Positions 1 through 6,878 of a stretch of DNA of 19,643 nt are shown here, piece after piece. Source of the stretch: an uncultured Burkholderiales bacterium (lineage in GTDB: Bacteria; Pseudomonadota; Gammaproteobacteria; Burkholderiales; Burkholderiaceae_C); the NCBI GenBank assembly GCA_903953985.1, contig CAJBLW010000480.1, positions 1-19,643 on the forward strand, read 5' to 3'. The translations under genes and the position numbers were made by a program. The notes under the pieces were generated by a model. The model was not told the DNA's origin. It saw only the letters and a list, made by a program, of their open reading frames with translations, and ran no database searches. Within the stretch, counting starts at the first letter, position 1. Every line of letters begins with the position of its first letter.

Positions 1-1089
1 CCGGCAGCGCGCACCGGCCGCGTCAGCGATGACACCTGGGCACGCCACACTGCGGGTTTGCAGGCCGATTTCAGCGTGATCGAGAAGCTGAACTTTCAGC
101 CCGAATTTCGCACCGCCATTTGGGACTACATGTCGGCGCTGGTGGACGAAGAACGCGTGGCCGATGGCGCGGCGCGTTTGGCCCAGCACCGTCAGGCGCT
201 TGAAAGAGCCGAAGACCGCTTTGGCGTGGACCCGGCCACGGTGGTCGCGGTGTGGGGTGTGGAGAGCAATTTTGGCCAGACCTTTGGCAAATACCCGCTG
301 GTCCAGGCGTTGGGCACGCTGTCGTGCCACGGGCGGCGGCAAAGCTATTTCAGAGGCGAGTTTTTTGCGGCGCTGCGCATTTTGCAGGCCGGCCACATCG
401 CACCCGAACGTTTCGTGGGTTCGTGGGCTGGGGCCTTTGGCCACACCCAGTTCATGCCCAGCACCTTCGAGCGCTTGGCAGTGGACTTTGACGGCGACGG
501 CCGCGCTGACCTGATGGACAGCAGCGTGGACGCGCTGGGTTCGACCGCCAACTTTTTGGCCCGTGCCGGCTGGCAGCGCGACATGCCCTGGGGCATCGAG
601 GTGAAGTTGCCTGCAGGACTGTCTTTGACCGGAGAAGGCCGCCGCAGCAAACGCCCTGTGGCCGACTGGACCGCCCGTGGCGTGCGCCGGGTGGATGGCT
701 CGGCCTTGCCCGCCAGTCTGGGCAACGTGGGCTTGCTGACCCTGGCCGGTGCCAACGGCCCGGCGTTTTTGGTGACGCGAAACTTTGATGCGCTGTACAG
801 CTACAACGCAGCAGAAAGCTATGGCCTGGCCATTGCCCACCTGAGCGACCGCCTGCGCGGCGCTGGCCCATTCGCCACGCCCTGGCCCACCGACGATGCA
901 GGCCTATCACGCGTCGAGCGGCGCGAGTTGCAGGGCCTGCTGACGCTGCGCGGCCACGACATTGGCCCCATCGACGGCATGTTGGGCGACAAATCGCGCG
1001 AGGCGATCCGCGCCGAACAAAAGCGTCTGGGTATGGAGGTCAGTGGCCGTGGCGGCCAAAAAATCCTCAAGGCATTGCGCGCGGGGTGA
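1..1089 (+). CDS. Lytic murein transglycosylase, MltB family, with C-terminal peptidoglycan-binding domain (5' end cut by window)
   Basis: The reading frame is open from base 1, so the true start and any signal or lipoprotein peptide lie outside the window; 362 residues are visible. A TTG at base 58 is in frame but is not a credible start, because the protein already reads like the family before and after it. The catalytic-domain signature is clear: VWGVESNFG, with the expected catalytic glutamate at about visible residue 88, followed by GAFGHTQFMPSTF and a conserved FDGDGRADL stretch. The last 60 residues (ELQGLLTLRGHDIGPIDGML) match a PG_binding_1 repeat. Family members cleave the glycan strands of peptidoglycan to leave 1,6-anhydro-muropeptides, in the periplasm or at the outer membrane. 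The gene converges on the IclR regulator, with about 117 bases between them and no strong terminator seen. Whether it is soluble or lipid-anchored cannot be told. Confidence 0.9.
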   Translation, partial: PAARTGRVSDDTWARHTAGLQADFSVIEKLNFQPEFRTAIWDYMSALVDEERVADGAARLAQHRQALERAEDRFGVDPATVVAVWGVESNFGQTFGKYPLVQALGTLSCHGRRQSYFRGEFFAALRILQAGHIAPERFVGSWAGAFGHTQFMPSTFERLAVDFDGDGRADLMDSSVDALGSTANFLARAGWQRDMPWGIEVKLPAGLSLTGEGRRSKRPVADWTARGVRRVDGSALPASLGNVGLLTLAGANGPAFLVTRNFDALYSYNAAESYGLAIAHLSDRLRGAGPFATPWPTDDAGLSRVERRELQGLLTLRGHDIGPIDGMLGDKSREAIRAEQKRLGMEVSGRGGQKILKALRAG

Positions 1090-1206
1090 GTAACAGCAGG
1101 GTCATAGGCGTCGTGAACAAAAATGGCGCGGCGATCCACAAGTCACACAACTTCAACCTGTTGCTGCTGTAGAGATCGACCGATGTCTGCTGGTTCCGGG
1201 TAGGTA

Positions 1207-2001
1207 TTAGCGTGTGGGACTGAGCGACACCTGCCAGGATGATATTTCCTGCGCCGCCTGTTCGACGCCGAGACGAAAAGCCGTGAGTTGCGCCGCAGTC
1301 TTGCCTGTGTGAATGTAGACCGCGACCAAAGCTCCCAGCAACCGGTCCTGAGACCCTCGGATCAGCGTTGCGGCAGCTCCGACACCATCGGTGCCCTCGG
1401 ATTGACCTTGCGCGGACTCGGCCCGGCATAACGACTCTAGGCTGGCGCGAAGCGCAGCGGGGTTTGTGATGGTGCGTGATGTGCGCTTTTCCAACTTTTC
1501 GGCCAGTATCTGACGGATCACAGGTGTGGGCTGATGGGCCAAAAGAAGGCGTTGTGACACGCCAATGTGCAACGGCACCCGAGTGCCAAGTCTCGACATA
1601 ACGCGCGCTTCCAGTCCGGTGTCAGCCACGGCCAATGTCAAGGCCTCTAGCCCGTCAACGACGACAAGCTTGACCGTCTCTCCGATGCTGAAGGCCAGTC
1701 GCTGCATGACAGGGCGTGCTAGTTCAACCAAATCACGTGGCCGGGGTGCCATGCCTCCAAGCTGCGCAAGAGCCGGGCCCAGTTGGTACAGGGTCGGCGG
1801 TTCGGCAGTTTGTTGCACAAATCCGTGCTGCTGCAAGACTTTGAGGATGCGGTACATCGTGGCGCGCGGCGTCGAGGTTTCACTGCACAAGGCTTGCGCG
1901 CTCAGTCCAGGTGGATGGCTGCCGATCGAACGCAGGATCTGGATCGTGCGTTCGACGGCGGGCGCGGATGAGTCTGAAGTCGGCTTATCTTGACGAACCA
2001 T
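1207..2001 (-). CDS. IclR-family transcriptional regulator
   Basis: The protein has 264 residues, normal for the family. Residues about 14-75 form the winged helix-turn-helix (AVERTIQILRSIG, then TPRATMYRILKVLQQHGFV), and the rest matches the IclR effector-binding domain (RDLVELARPVMQRLAFSIGE, then VVVDGLEALTLA). IclR proteins are usually dimeric or tetrameric local regulators that bind small organic acids. The gene is divergent from the RraA-like and Bug genes across a 71-base gap that holds two palindromes, so it probably controls them and itself; that is inference from layout. The ATG at 1999-2001 gives an N-terminus of family-like length. Stop is TAA. Ligand unknown. Confidence 0.92.
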   Translation of the reverse strand: MVRQDKPTSDSSAPAVERTIQILRSIGSHPPGLSAQALCSETSTPRATMYRILKVLQQHGFVQQTAEPPTLYQLGPALAQLGGMAPRPRDLVELARPVMQRLAFSIGETVKLVVVDGLEALTLAVADTGLEARVMSRLGTRVPLHIGVSQRLLLAHQPTPVIRQILAEKLEKRTSRTITNPAALRASLESLCRAESAQGQSEGTDGVGAAATLIRGSQDRLLGALVAVYIHTGKTAAQLTAFRLGVEQAAQEISSWQVSLSPTR

Positions 2002-2072
2002 ATTGATCTGCTATATTGAATCACAGACGATAAACGTCTCATATATGATACTTTAACAGAGGAGCATGGCTC
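2002..2072. promoter_or_regulatory. Divergent promoter/operator region between iclR-type gene and rraA-like gene
   Basis: This 71-base AT-rich gap serves two divergent genes. It holds the inverted repeat AGACG-ATAAA-CGTCT (2025-2039) and, overlapping its end, the 10-bp palindrome TCATATATGA (2039-2048). Either could be the IclR-family operator. The plus-strand gene has a good ribosome site, AGAGGAG at 2058-2064, eight bases before the ATG at 2073; a nearer ATG at 2066 is too close to it. Promoter boxes cannot be assigned with confidence: TTGAAT (2016-2021) and TATGAT (2044-2049) are present but spaced 22 bases apart. Confidence 0.55.
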
Positions 2073-2837
2073 ATGGCAACTGCATCGACATCCGCAACCA
2101 CCGCGGCAAAGTCCAAAACCCCTGGAATGATGAACGTGGAGAAGCTCACCGCCTTGCGTGAGGCGAAGTCAGACGCGCCGTTCGCAATGGAAGTCGCTAC
2201 CTTGCTGGCGCGTTACGAAAAGGTTCAGGCCGCAGTGGTCTGTGACGTGCTGCGCGAACGTTGCTTGATCAACCAGGCCTTCCCTGGGCATCTGCTGGCT
2301 TTGCGACCACAGCGCACCGTGGCAGGTATTGCCTTCACGATCAAAAGCGCTCCGAACACCATCATCAGCGGTGAACTCGATTTTCGTGGCCGCATGCTCG
2401 ATGACCTTCATTCCGACGCGTTCGTGGTCTGGGATACGTCGGACGATTCCCGTGCCACCCTGTGGGGCGGTGTCATGACCGCCACGGTGGCTCGCAAAGG
2501 CGTACGCGGTGCGCTGGTCGACGGGGGAATCAGGGATACACAGCAGATCGAAGACAAGCAGTTCCCCGTTTATTACCGGTTTCGCAGTCCGAATGGTGCG
2601 CTGGGTCGCACGATGATCACGCACTACCAGATCCCGGTACAGATCGGCGACGTGTTCGTGCGTCCGGGCGACTTGATTTTGGGTGACGCCGATGGTGCGG
2701 TTTGCGTACCCCGCGACATTGCTGTTGAAGTGCTGCTGCGTGCAGAGGAGGTGGTCGCCAACGAAAAAAAGATCTTCTCCTGGGTGGAGGAGGGGCAGAC
2801 CATTGAAGAGATCACCCAAAAGGGCGGTTATTTCTGA
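2073..2837 (+). CDS. RraA / 4-hydroxy-4-methyl-2-oxoglutarate (HMG/CHA) aldolase-like protein
   Basis: The protein has 254 residues. The RraA-like fold is recognisable: AVVCDVL, TVAGIAFTI, WGGVMTATVARKGVRGALVD, GGIRDTQQIE, then GDVFVRPGDLILGDADGAVCVP. Members of this family include pyruvate-type class II aldolases acting on 4-hydroxy-4-methyl-2-oxoglutarate or 4-carboxy-4-hydroxy-2-oxoadipate, and E. coli RraA, an RNase E inhibitor. The aldolase-type G-x20-R-D is present (G133, R154, D155). The acidic residue expected two positions later is Q158, so the motif is incomplete. An extra low-complexity, Ser/Thr/Ala-rich segment of about 18 residues begins the protein. It is followed after 53 bases by a Bug binding protein, which suggests organic-acid catabolism rather than RNA decay. 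Exact substrate unknown. Confidence 0.82.
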   Translation: MATASTSATTAAKSKTPGMMNVEKLTALREAKSDAPFAMEVATLLARYEKVQAAVVCDVLRERCLINQAFPGHLLALRPQRTVAGIAFTIKSAPNTIISGELDFRGRMLDDLHSDAFVVWDTSDDSRATLWGGVMTATVARKGVRGALVDGGIRDTQQIEDKQFPVYYRFRSPNGALGRTMITHYQIPVQIGDVFVRPGDLILGDADGAVCVPRDIAVEVLLRAEEVVANEKKIFSWVEEGQTIEEITQKGGYF

Positions 2838-2890
2838 TTTTCATCCGCTTTTAATTTTTCATTGTCTGACCATCGAAACAAGGAGTTGAT

Positions 2891-3883
2891 ATGTTTTACA
2901 CATTCAAGCGTATTTTCCGCATTGCGGCCGTATCGGCTTTCGCCGCCCTGATGGGCATGTCAAGCGCCTGGAGCCAGACAGCTGCTTGGCCCAGCCGTCC
3001 GATCAAGATTCTGGTGGGCTTTCCGCCCGGCGGCGCATCAGATGTGATGGCGCGCCTGATCGCCAATAAGCTGGGGCCTGCCTTGGGTGGATCGGTGGTC
3101 GTCGAGAATCGCCCGGGCGCGGCCGGCACACTGGCGGCATCGTTGACGGCCCGCTCGCCAGCCGATGGCTACACATTGTTGTTGGCTTCGCCGACGGCCA
3201 TCACATTGGCGCCTTCCACGATGGTGGGGAAAATCAACTACGACCCTGCCAAGGACCTCTTGCCGATCAGCATGGTCGCCAAATATCCGCTGTTCTTGGT
3301 TGCCCGGCCCGGACTGGGTGTGAAAAACATGGCTGAACTGGTCCAAAAAGCCCGAAAGGAGCCCGGCAAGATTAACTTCGCGTCGTTTGGCACGGTCACC
3401 AGCGGGGGTCTGGCTGTCGAGCAACTCAAGTTGATGGCCGGCATTAACGTGCTGCATGTGCCATTCAATGGCAGTGCGCCAGCATTGCAGGCCCTCATGG
3501 GGGACAACGTTGATCTGATGTTTGACACCGCTGTGACTGCGATGCCTCTGATACGCTCCGGGCGATTGATTGGACTTGCAGTGTCCAGTCCAGGTCGCAG
3601 TCCGATGGCTCCAGAGCTGGCTCCCGTGGCCGATGTGGTCCCGGGCTTCGAGGCCGACAGCTGGAATGGACTGATGGCGCCGGCGGGGACGCCAGCGGCC
3701 ATCATTGAGCAGATTCAAGCGGCGATTGCCAAGTTTGTGAATGACAAGGATCTGACCGAACGTTTCGCGACTTTGGGGGCAGATCCCGTGGGGAACAGTA
3801 CAGCTGATTTCGCGAAGTTCCTCAAGGCTGAAACGATCCAATATGGCCGCACTGTCAAAGAGGCGAATATCAAAGTGGAATGA
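2891..3883 (+). CDS. Bug/TctC-family periplasmic solute-binding protein (first copy)
   Basis: The protein has 330 residues. A signal peptide covers roughly the first 28-30 residues (basic start FKRIFR, then a hydrophobic stretch ending near MGMSSAWSQ). The mature part starts with the family hallmark WPSRPIKILVGFPPGG and continues with ENRPGAAGTL, SPADGYTLLL, NYDPAKDLLPI and LHVPFNGSAPALQALMG. Bug proteins bind carboxylates or related small acids in the periplasm and serve tripartite tricarboxylate transporters; no TctA or TctB membrane gene lies in this window, a common situation in Burkholderiales. AAGGAG at 2879-2884 sits six bases before the ATG. It is probably co-transcribed with the RraA-like gene upstream. 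Ligand not predictable by eye. Confidence 0.93.
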   Translation: MFYTFKRIFRIAAVSAFAALMGMSSAWSQTAAWPSRPIKILVGFPPGGASDVMARLIANKLGPALGGSVVVENRPGAAGTLAASLTARSPADGYTLLLASPTAITLAPSTMVGKINYDPAKDLLPISMVAKYPLFLVARPGLGVKNMAELVQKARKEPGKINFASFGTVTSGGLAVEQLKLMAGINVLHVPFNGSAPALQALMGDNVDLMFDTAVTAMPLIRSGRLIGLAVSSPGRSPMAPELAPVADVVPGFEADSWNGLMAPAGTPAAIIEQIQAAIAKFVNDKDLTERFATLGADPVGNSTADFAKFLKAETIQYGRTVKEANIKVE

Positions 3884-3911
3884 CGGTCGCAATGTCGCCC
3901 CGTGGCTAAGT

Positions 3912-3931
3912 CCCCAAGCCTCTGCTCGGGG
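3912..3931 (+). terminator. Possible terminator hairpin after the first Bug gene
   Basis: About 28 bases after the Bug stop codon the sequence reads CCCC-A-AGC-CTCT-GCT-C-GGGG, a stem of 4+3 pairs with one mismatch and a four-base loop. No T-tract follows, so intrinsic termination is doubtful. A second hairpin lies at 3951-3968. Confidence 0.3.
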
Positions 3932-3950
3932 GCTGAGTTCACATCCTTAG

Positions 3951-3973
3951 CGGCAAAGCTCTTTGCCGTTTGC
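3951..3973. repeat. Hairpin repeat, copy 1 (exact 22-bp match to 10564-10585)
   Basis: CGGCAAAG-CT-CTTTGCCG forms an eight-pair stem at 3951-3968, in the gap between two convergent genes. Bases 3952-3973 are identical to 10564-10585 at the 3' end of the iorB gene. It may be a bidirectional transcript end or a dispersed element; it lacks a strong T-tract on either strand. Confidence 0.6.
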
Positions 3974-4111
3974 AAGTCATGGAAATGACGGCAAGTCTTG
4001 GGCAATGGACCCCCAACAAGCGCTCAGGCCGCCCCAGCCGCTGACTTGCGATGTGCAATACCGGGCCATTTCCGACTTCATACCTGGGTGTCCCCCCATC
4101 CATCGACAGGC

Positions 4112-5041
4112 TCATGCCTTTTCCAGGCGTGCGTGCAACCAGCCCCCGCTGTTCACCAAATCCTGGACAACGTGGCGCATGGTGGTGATCACTTCCTCCG
4201 TGGCCCGAGAAGGCGGGCGCTCAGCAGCACGCGCGAGGAATCTGCGCAGGTACAGGCCCCGGATCGGCACGGCGACCAGATGGCCTTCGTCCAGATCAGG
4301 CTGAACGGGGGCTGCGAAGTGAACGGTGTAGCCCAAGCCCGCCACCACCAAGCGTTTGGCCACGTCGAGCGTGGCCACTTCGACGGTTTGATTCAGGCTG
4401 ATACCCGCGTGGGCGGCGGCCAGGTCCAACTCCATGCGCACGCCCGACTTGGCCAGACCCGTCATCACCAGCGGCAGGCCCGCCAGCTTGGCGGGGGAGA
4501 TGCTGCGGACCTTGAGCTTCGGATCACCGCCACGGCCAATCAGGCAGATCTGCTCCGTGAGCAGGGGCGCGCCCACCAGCTTGGTCGGCTCATAAGGGGG
4601 GTTGAGTATGGCCACGTCCACGCCGCCTTCGAGCAGCAAGCTGCGCAAGGTGGGCGGGAAGCCTTCAACGATCCGCAGCCGCACGCCGGGCAGGCTTTGC
4701 TCGACGGCCTGCGTCAGGGGAAGTGTGAGCAGCAGCGCCAAGCCCGGCGTTAAACCGACCGACACCGAACCGCTCGGTTCGCGTTGGCGGGCGCCCATAT
4801 CCTGCTTGATTTGCTCGGCGTAGCGCACCAGGAAAGAGGCGCGTTCGAGCAAAAACAGTGCCTCCTCTGTTGGTGTGGCGCCACGGGCATGGCGCACGAA
4901 AAGTTGCACGCCAAATTCCTCCTCCAGCAGCCGGATCTGGCGGCTGAGCGCAGGCTGGGCGACGTGAAGAACGCTGGCAGCCCGTCCGTAATGCTGGTGC
5001 GTGGCCAAGGCGATGAAGTAGCGCAGTTGTCTGAGGTCCAT
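4112..5041 (-). CDS. LysR-family transcriptional regulator
   Basis: The protein has 309 residues, standard for LysR proteins. Residues 1-60 are the helix-turn-helix domain (MDLRQLRYFIALATHQHYGR, AASVLHVAQPALSRQIRLLE, EEFGVQLFVRHARGATPTEE), and the remainder is the substrate-binding effector domain. LysR regulators usually activate a divergent operon when they bind a pathway metabolite. This gene is divergent from the six-gene Bug/isomerase/lyase operon across a 144-base gap containing a perfect T-N11-A type site, so it most likely regulates that operon and itself. No obvious Shine-Dalgarno sequence precedes the ATG at 5039-5041, but the start matches the family exactly. Inducer unknown. Confidence 0.93.
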   Translation of the reverse strand: MDLRQLRYFIALATHQHYGRAASVLHVAQPALSRQIRLLEEEFGVQLFVRHARGATPTEEALFLLERASFLVRYAEQIKQDMGARQREPSGSVSVGLTPGLALLLTLPLTQAVEQSLPGVRLRIVEGFPPTLRSLLLEGGVDVAILNPPYEPTKLVGAPLLTEQICLIGRGGDPKLKVRSISPAKLAGLPLVMTGLAKSGVRMELDLAAAHAGISLNQTVEVATLDVAKRLVVAGLGYTVHFAAPVQPDLDEGHLVAVPIRGLYLRRFLARAAERPPSRATEEVITTMRHVVQDLVNSGGWLHARLEKA

Positions 5042-5070
5042 GTCAAAAAGGGCTAGGGTGGGTTGCCCCG

Positions 5071-5085
5071 ATAACGAAATGTTAT
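5071..5085. promoter_or_regulatory. Candidate LysR binding site (T-N11-A)
   Basis: ATAAC-GAAAT-GTTAT is a perfect 15-bp inverted repeat in which T and A are separated by exactly 11 bases, the classic LysR-family site. It lies 30 bases upstream of the lysR start and about 100 bases upstream of the divergent operon. Further GTTAC words at 5089, 5113 and 5142 on the same strand could be weaker contacts. Confidence 0.6.
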
Positions 5086-5129
5086 GGAGTTACTCTAAAA
5101 ATGCTATTGGACGTTACCCTTAGGCGCTT

Positions 5130-5140
5130 CCTAGACTAGG
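5130..5140. promoter_or_regulatory. Short palindrome in the operon promoter region
   Basis: CCTAG-A-CTAGG is a perfect palindrome just before the leader hairpin. It overlaps a possible -10 element (TAGACT, 5132-5137) that pairs with TTGGAC at 5107-5112 at a long 19-base spacing. Promoter assignment is weak. Confidence 0.3.
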
Positions 5141-5145
5141 GGTTA

Positions 5146-5170
5146 CGCAGCCTGTGCTGCGCCTTTTTTT
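5146..5170 (+). promoter_or_regulatory. Terminator-like hairpin plus T-tract in the leader of the six-gene operon
   Basis: CGCAGC-CTGT-GCTGCG (5146-5161) is a perfect six-pair, GC-rich stem with a four-base loop, followed by CC and seven T residues (5164-5170). This is the form of an intrinsic terminator, yet no plus-strand gene lies upstream for it to end. The ribosome site AGGA (5171-5174) and the operon ATG (5186) follow at once. It may work as an attenuator, a 5' RNA stabiliser, or a block to read-through. Confidence 0.55.
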
Positions 5171-5185
5171 AGGACCGGACATCCC

Positions 5186-6154
5186 ATGAAACTCTTTTTC
5201 TTGCGCACTGTTCTTCTTTGCTTGGGCCTGATCGCGCCTCTGGCTCAGGCCCAGACTTACCCGAACAAGCCTATTCGCATCGTGGTGCCCTTTGCCCCGG
5301 GAGGCAACGTGGACGTCACCGCCCGGGTGGTGGGCGCCTCCATGGCGCGTCTGCTCAATCAGCCGGTGTTCATCGAAAATAAAGTGGGCGCCGGCGGCAA
5401 GGTGGGCGCGGAGTTTGCGATGAAGTCGCCCGCCGACGGCTATACCTTGATGATGGGCTCCAACAGCTCCCTGAGCGTGGCGCCCAACCTGTTCAAGGAT
5501 TGGCCTTACGACCCCCAGTCTGGCATTGCCCCAGTGAGTCAGCTGGCTCGCGTGCCCTTCGTACTGGTCACTCGGCCCGGCCTCGGGCCCAAGAACGTGC
5601 AGGAACTGGTCGCCTTGGCCAAACAAAAACCCGGTGGGCTGACCATGGCCTCTGCCGGCAGCGGCACTTCCAACCATCTGGTGGGCGAGTACTTCCAGGC
5701 GCTGACCGGCACCACCTTGTTGCACGTGCCTTACAAAGGCGCGGGCCCGGCCCTCCAGGACGTGATCGCCGGCAGGGTGGATGTGCTCTTTGACCAAGTC
5801 ACCTCGTCGCTCGCTTTCATCGAGCAGGGCAAAGTGCAAGCATTGGGCGTCTCCTCAGCAGAGCGCTGGAAGGCCATGCCTGCGGTGCCCACATTTACGG
5901 AAGCCGGGCTCAAGGAACTGGTGTTGACCAATTTCACCGGTCTGGTGGCCCCGGCGGGCACTCCGCCTGAGGTGATCGCACTGCTGCAACGTGCGGCCAC
6001 TCAGGCCCTGCAAGACGAAGCTGTGCTCAAGTCCTTCGGCACCATGGGCGTCGAGGCGGCCGCCAGCACGCCGACACAGTTCTCTCAACTGATTCGTGAA
6101 GACCTGCAGCGCTGGGCGAAGGTCGTTCGCGACAAAAACATCAAACTCGACTGA
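5186..6154 (+). CDS. Bug/TctC-family periplasmic solute-binding protein (second copy)
   Basis: The protein has 322 residues and is the first gene of the operon. A typical signal peptide ends at AQA after residue 22 and the mature protein begins QTYPNKPIRIVVPFAPGG. Other family stretches are ENKVGAGGKVGAEFA, SPADGYTLMMGSN, WPYDPQSGIAPVSQLA and LLHVPYKGAGPALQDVIAG. It should capture an organic acid in the periplasm. It differs throughout from the other two copies in the window, so different ligands are likely. AGGA at 5171-5174 is 11 bases before the ATG, rather distant. The next gene starts ten bases after its stop, and the rest of the operon is equally compact. No transporter membrane genes are nearby. 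Confidence 0.93.
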   Translation: MKLFFLRTVLLCLGLIAPLAQAQTYPNKPIRIVVPFAPGGNVDVTARVVGASMARLLNQPVFIENKVGAGGKVGAEFAMKSPADGYTLMMGSNSSLSVAPNLFKDWPYDPQSGIAPVSQLARVPFVLVTRPGLGPKNVQELVALAKQKPGGLTMASAGSGTSNHLVGEYFQALTGTTLLHVPYKGAGPALQDVIAGRVDVLFDQVTSSLAFIEQGKVQALGVSSAERWKAMPAVPTFTEAGLKELVLTNFTGLVAPAGTPPEVIALLQRAATQALQDEAVLKSFGTMGVEAAASTPTQFSQLIREDLQRWAKVVRDKNIKLD

Positions 6155-6164
6155 AGGACCCCCT

Positions 6165-6866
6165 GTGAACTGGCAACACAAGCTCGGCATCATCGTTCCT
6201 TCCTGGAATACGGTCATGGAATACGAATTCCAGCGCATGGCCGACCCCTCCCTGTCCATTCATGCCCAGCGCATTAAGCACACCGACGACGCCGAGAGCA
6301 GCCTGAAGTGGCTCAGCACCCAAGCCCCGGCGGCTGCAACGCTGCTGTCGCACGCCAAGGTGCACGCCATCTGTCATGGCTGTACCGCCAGCGGCTTTCT
6401 CAAGACGCCGCTGGAAGACCTGGCTCAGGCTCAGGAGTTGAGCGAGCTGACCGGCGTGCCGTGCACCACTTCTTCTTCGTCAATTGCCAAAGCCCTGCGT
6501 GCCGTGTCGGCCCACCGCATCAGCGTTGCCTCGCCCTATGAGCCTTGGCTCAATGAACGGGTAGCGCAGTACCTGCAGGCTGACGGGTTCGATGTGCTGG
6601 CCATCAAGGGTCTGGGCACACAATCGCACGCGGCCATCTCGACCGAAGCTGTGAAGGCGCTGGCGCGCGAAGTGATGCGGCCTGAGACCGAGGCTCTCTT
6701 CATCAGCTGCTCGAACTTCCGCACGCTGGACATCATCCCAGCGTTGGAGGCCGAAACCGGTGTGCCCGTGATCACCAGTAACCAAGCTGCTCTGTGGGGG
6801 ACTCTTCGAAGCCTCCGTGATAGGCGGGTGGTGCCTGGGGCTGGTCGCCTCTTCCAAATTTCTTGA
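6165..6866 (+). CDS. Maleate isomerase / Asp-Glu racemase superfamily protein
   Basis: Start is taken as GTG at 6165: AAGGA lies just upstream and the family pattern KLGIIVPSWNTVMEYEF begins there, while an ATG in the same frame at 6096 lies inside the preceding gene. This gives 233 residues, close to family length. Two cysteines sit where the superfamily needs them, C73 in ICHGCTASG and C182 in FISCSNFRT; the C-terminal TSNQAALW block is also typical of maleate isomerases and arylmalonate decarboxylases. Two-cysteine members catalyse cis-trans isomerisation or racemisation; one-cysteine members decarboxylate, so isomerase or racemase activity is the better guess. The gene lies between two Bug genes, suggesting it acts on an imported diacid. 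Actual substrate not determined; maleate itself is only one option. Confidence 0.82.
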   Translation: MNWQHKLGIIVPSWNTVMEYEFQRMADPSLSIHAQRIKHTDDAESSLKWLSTQAPAAATLLSHAKVHAICHGCTASGFLKTPLEDLAQAQELSELTGVPCTTSSSSIAKALRAVSAHRISVASPYEPWLNERVAQYLQADGFDVLAIKGLGTQSHAAISTEAVKALAREVMRPETEALFISCSNFRTLDIIPALEAETGVPVITSNQAALWGTLRSLRDRRVVPGAGRLFQIS

Positions 6867-6878
6867 AAGGTCTACCAC

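Noticed and set aside
1090..1206. Terminator between the transglycosylase and IclR genes
   Set aside because: CAGCAG and CTGCTG words occur but no compact stem with a T-tract was found.
3940..4030. Relic of a second iorB gene end
   Set aside because: Only the 22-bp repeat matches; the same frame upstream has no resemblance to the GVGEPAVPP region of IorB.
3998..4753. 251-codon plus-strand frame opposite the LysR gene
   Set aside because: Gln/His/Arg/Gly-rich translation without a domain, overlapping a well-defined LysR protein.
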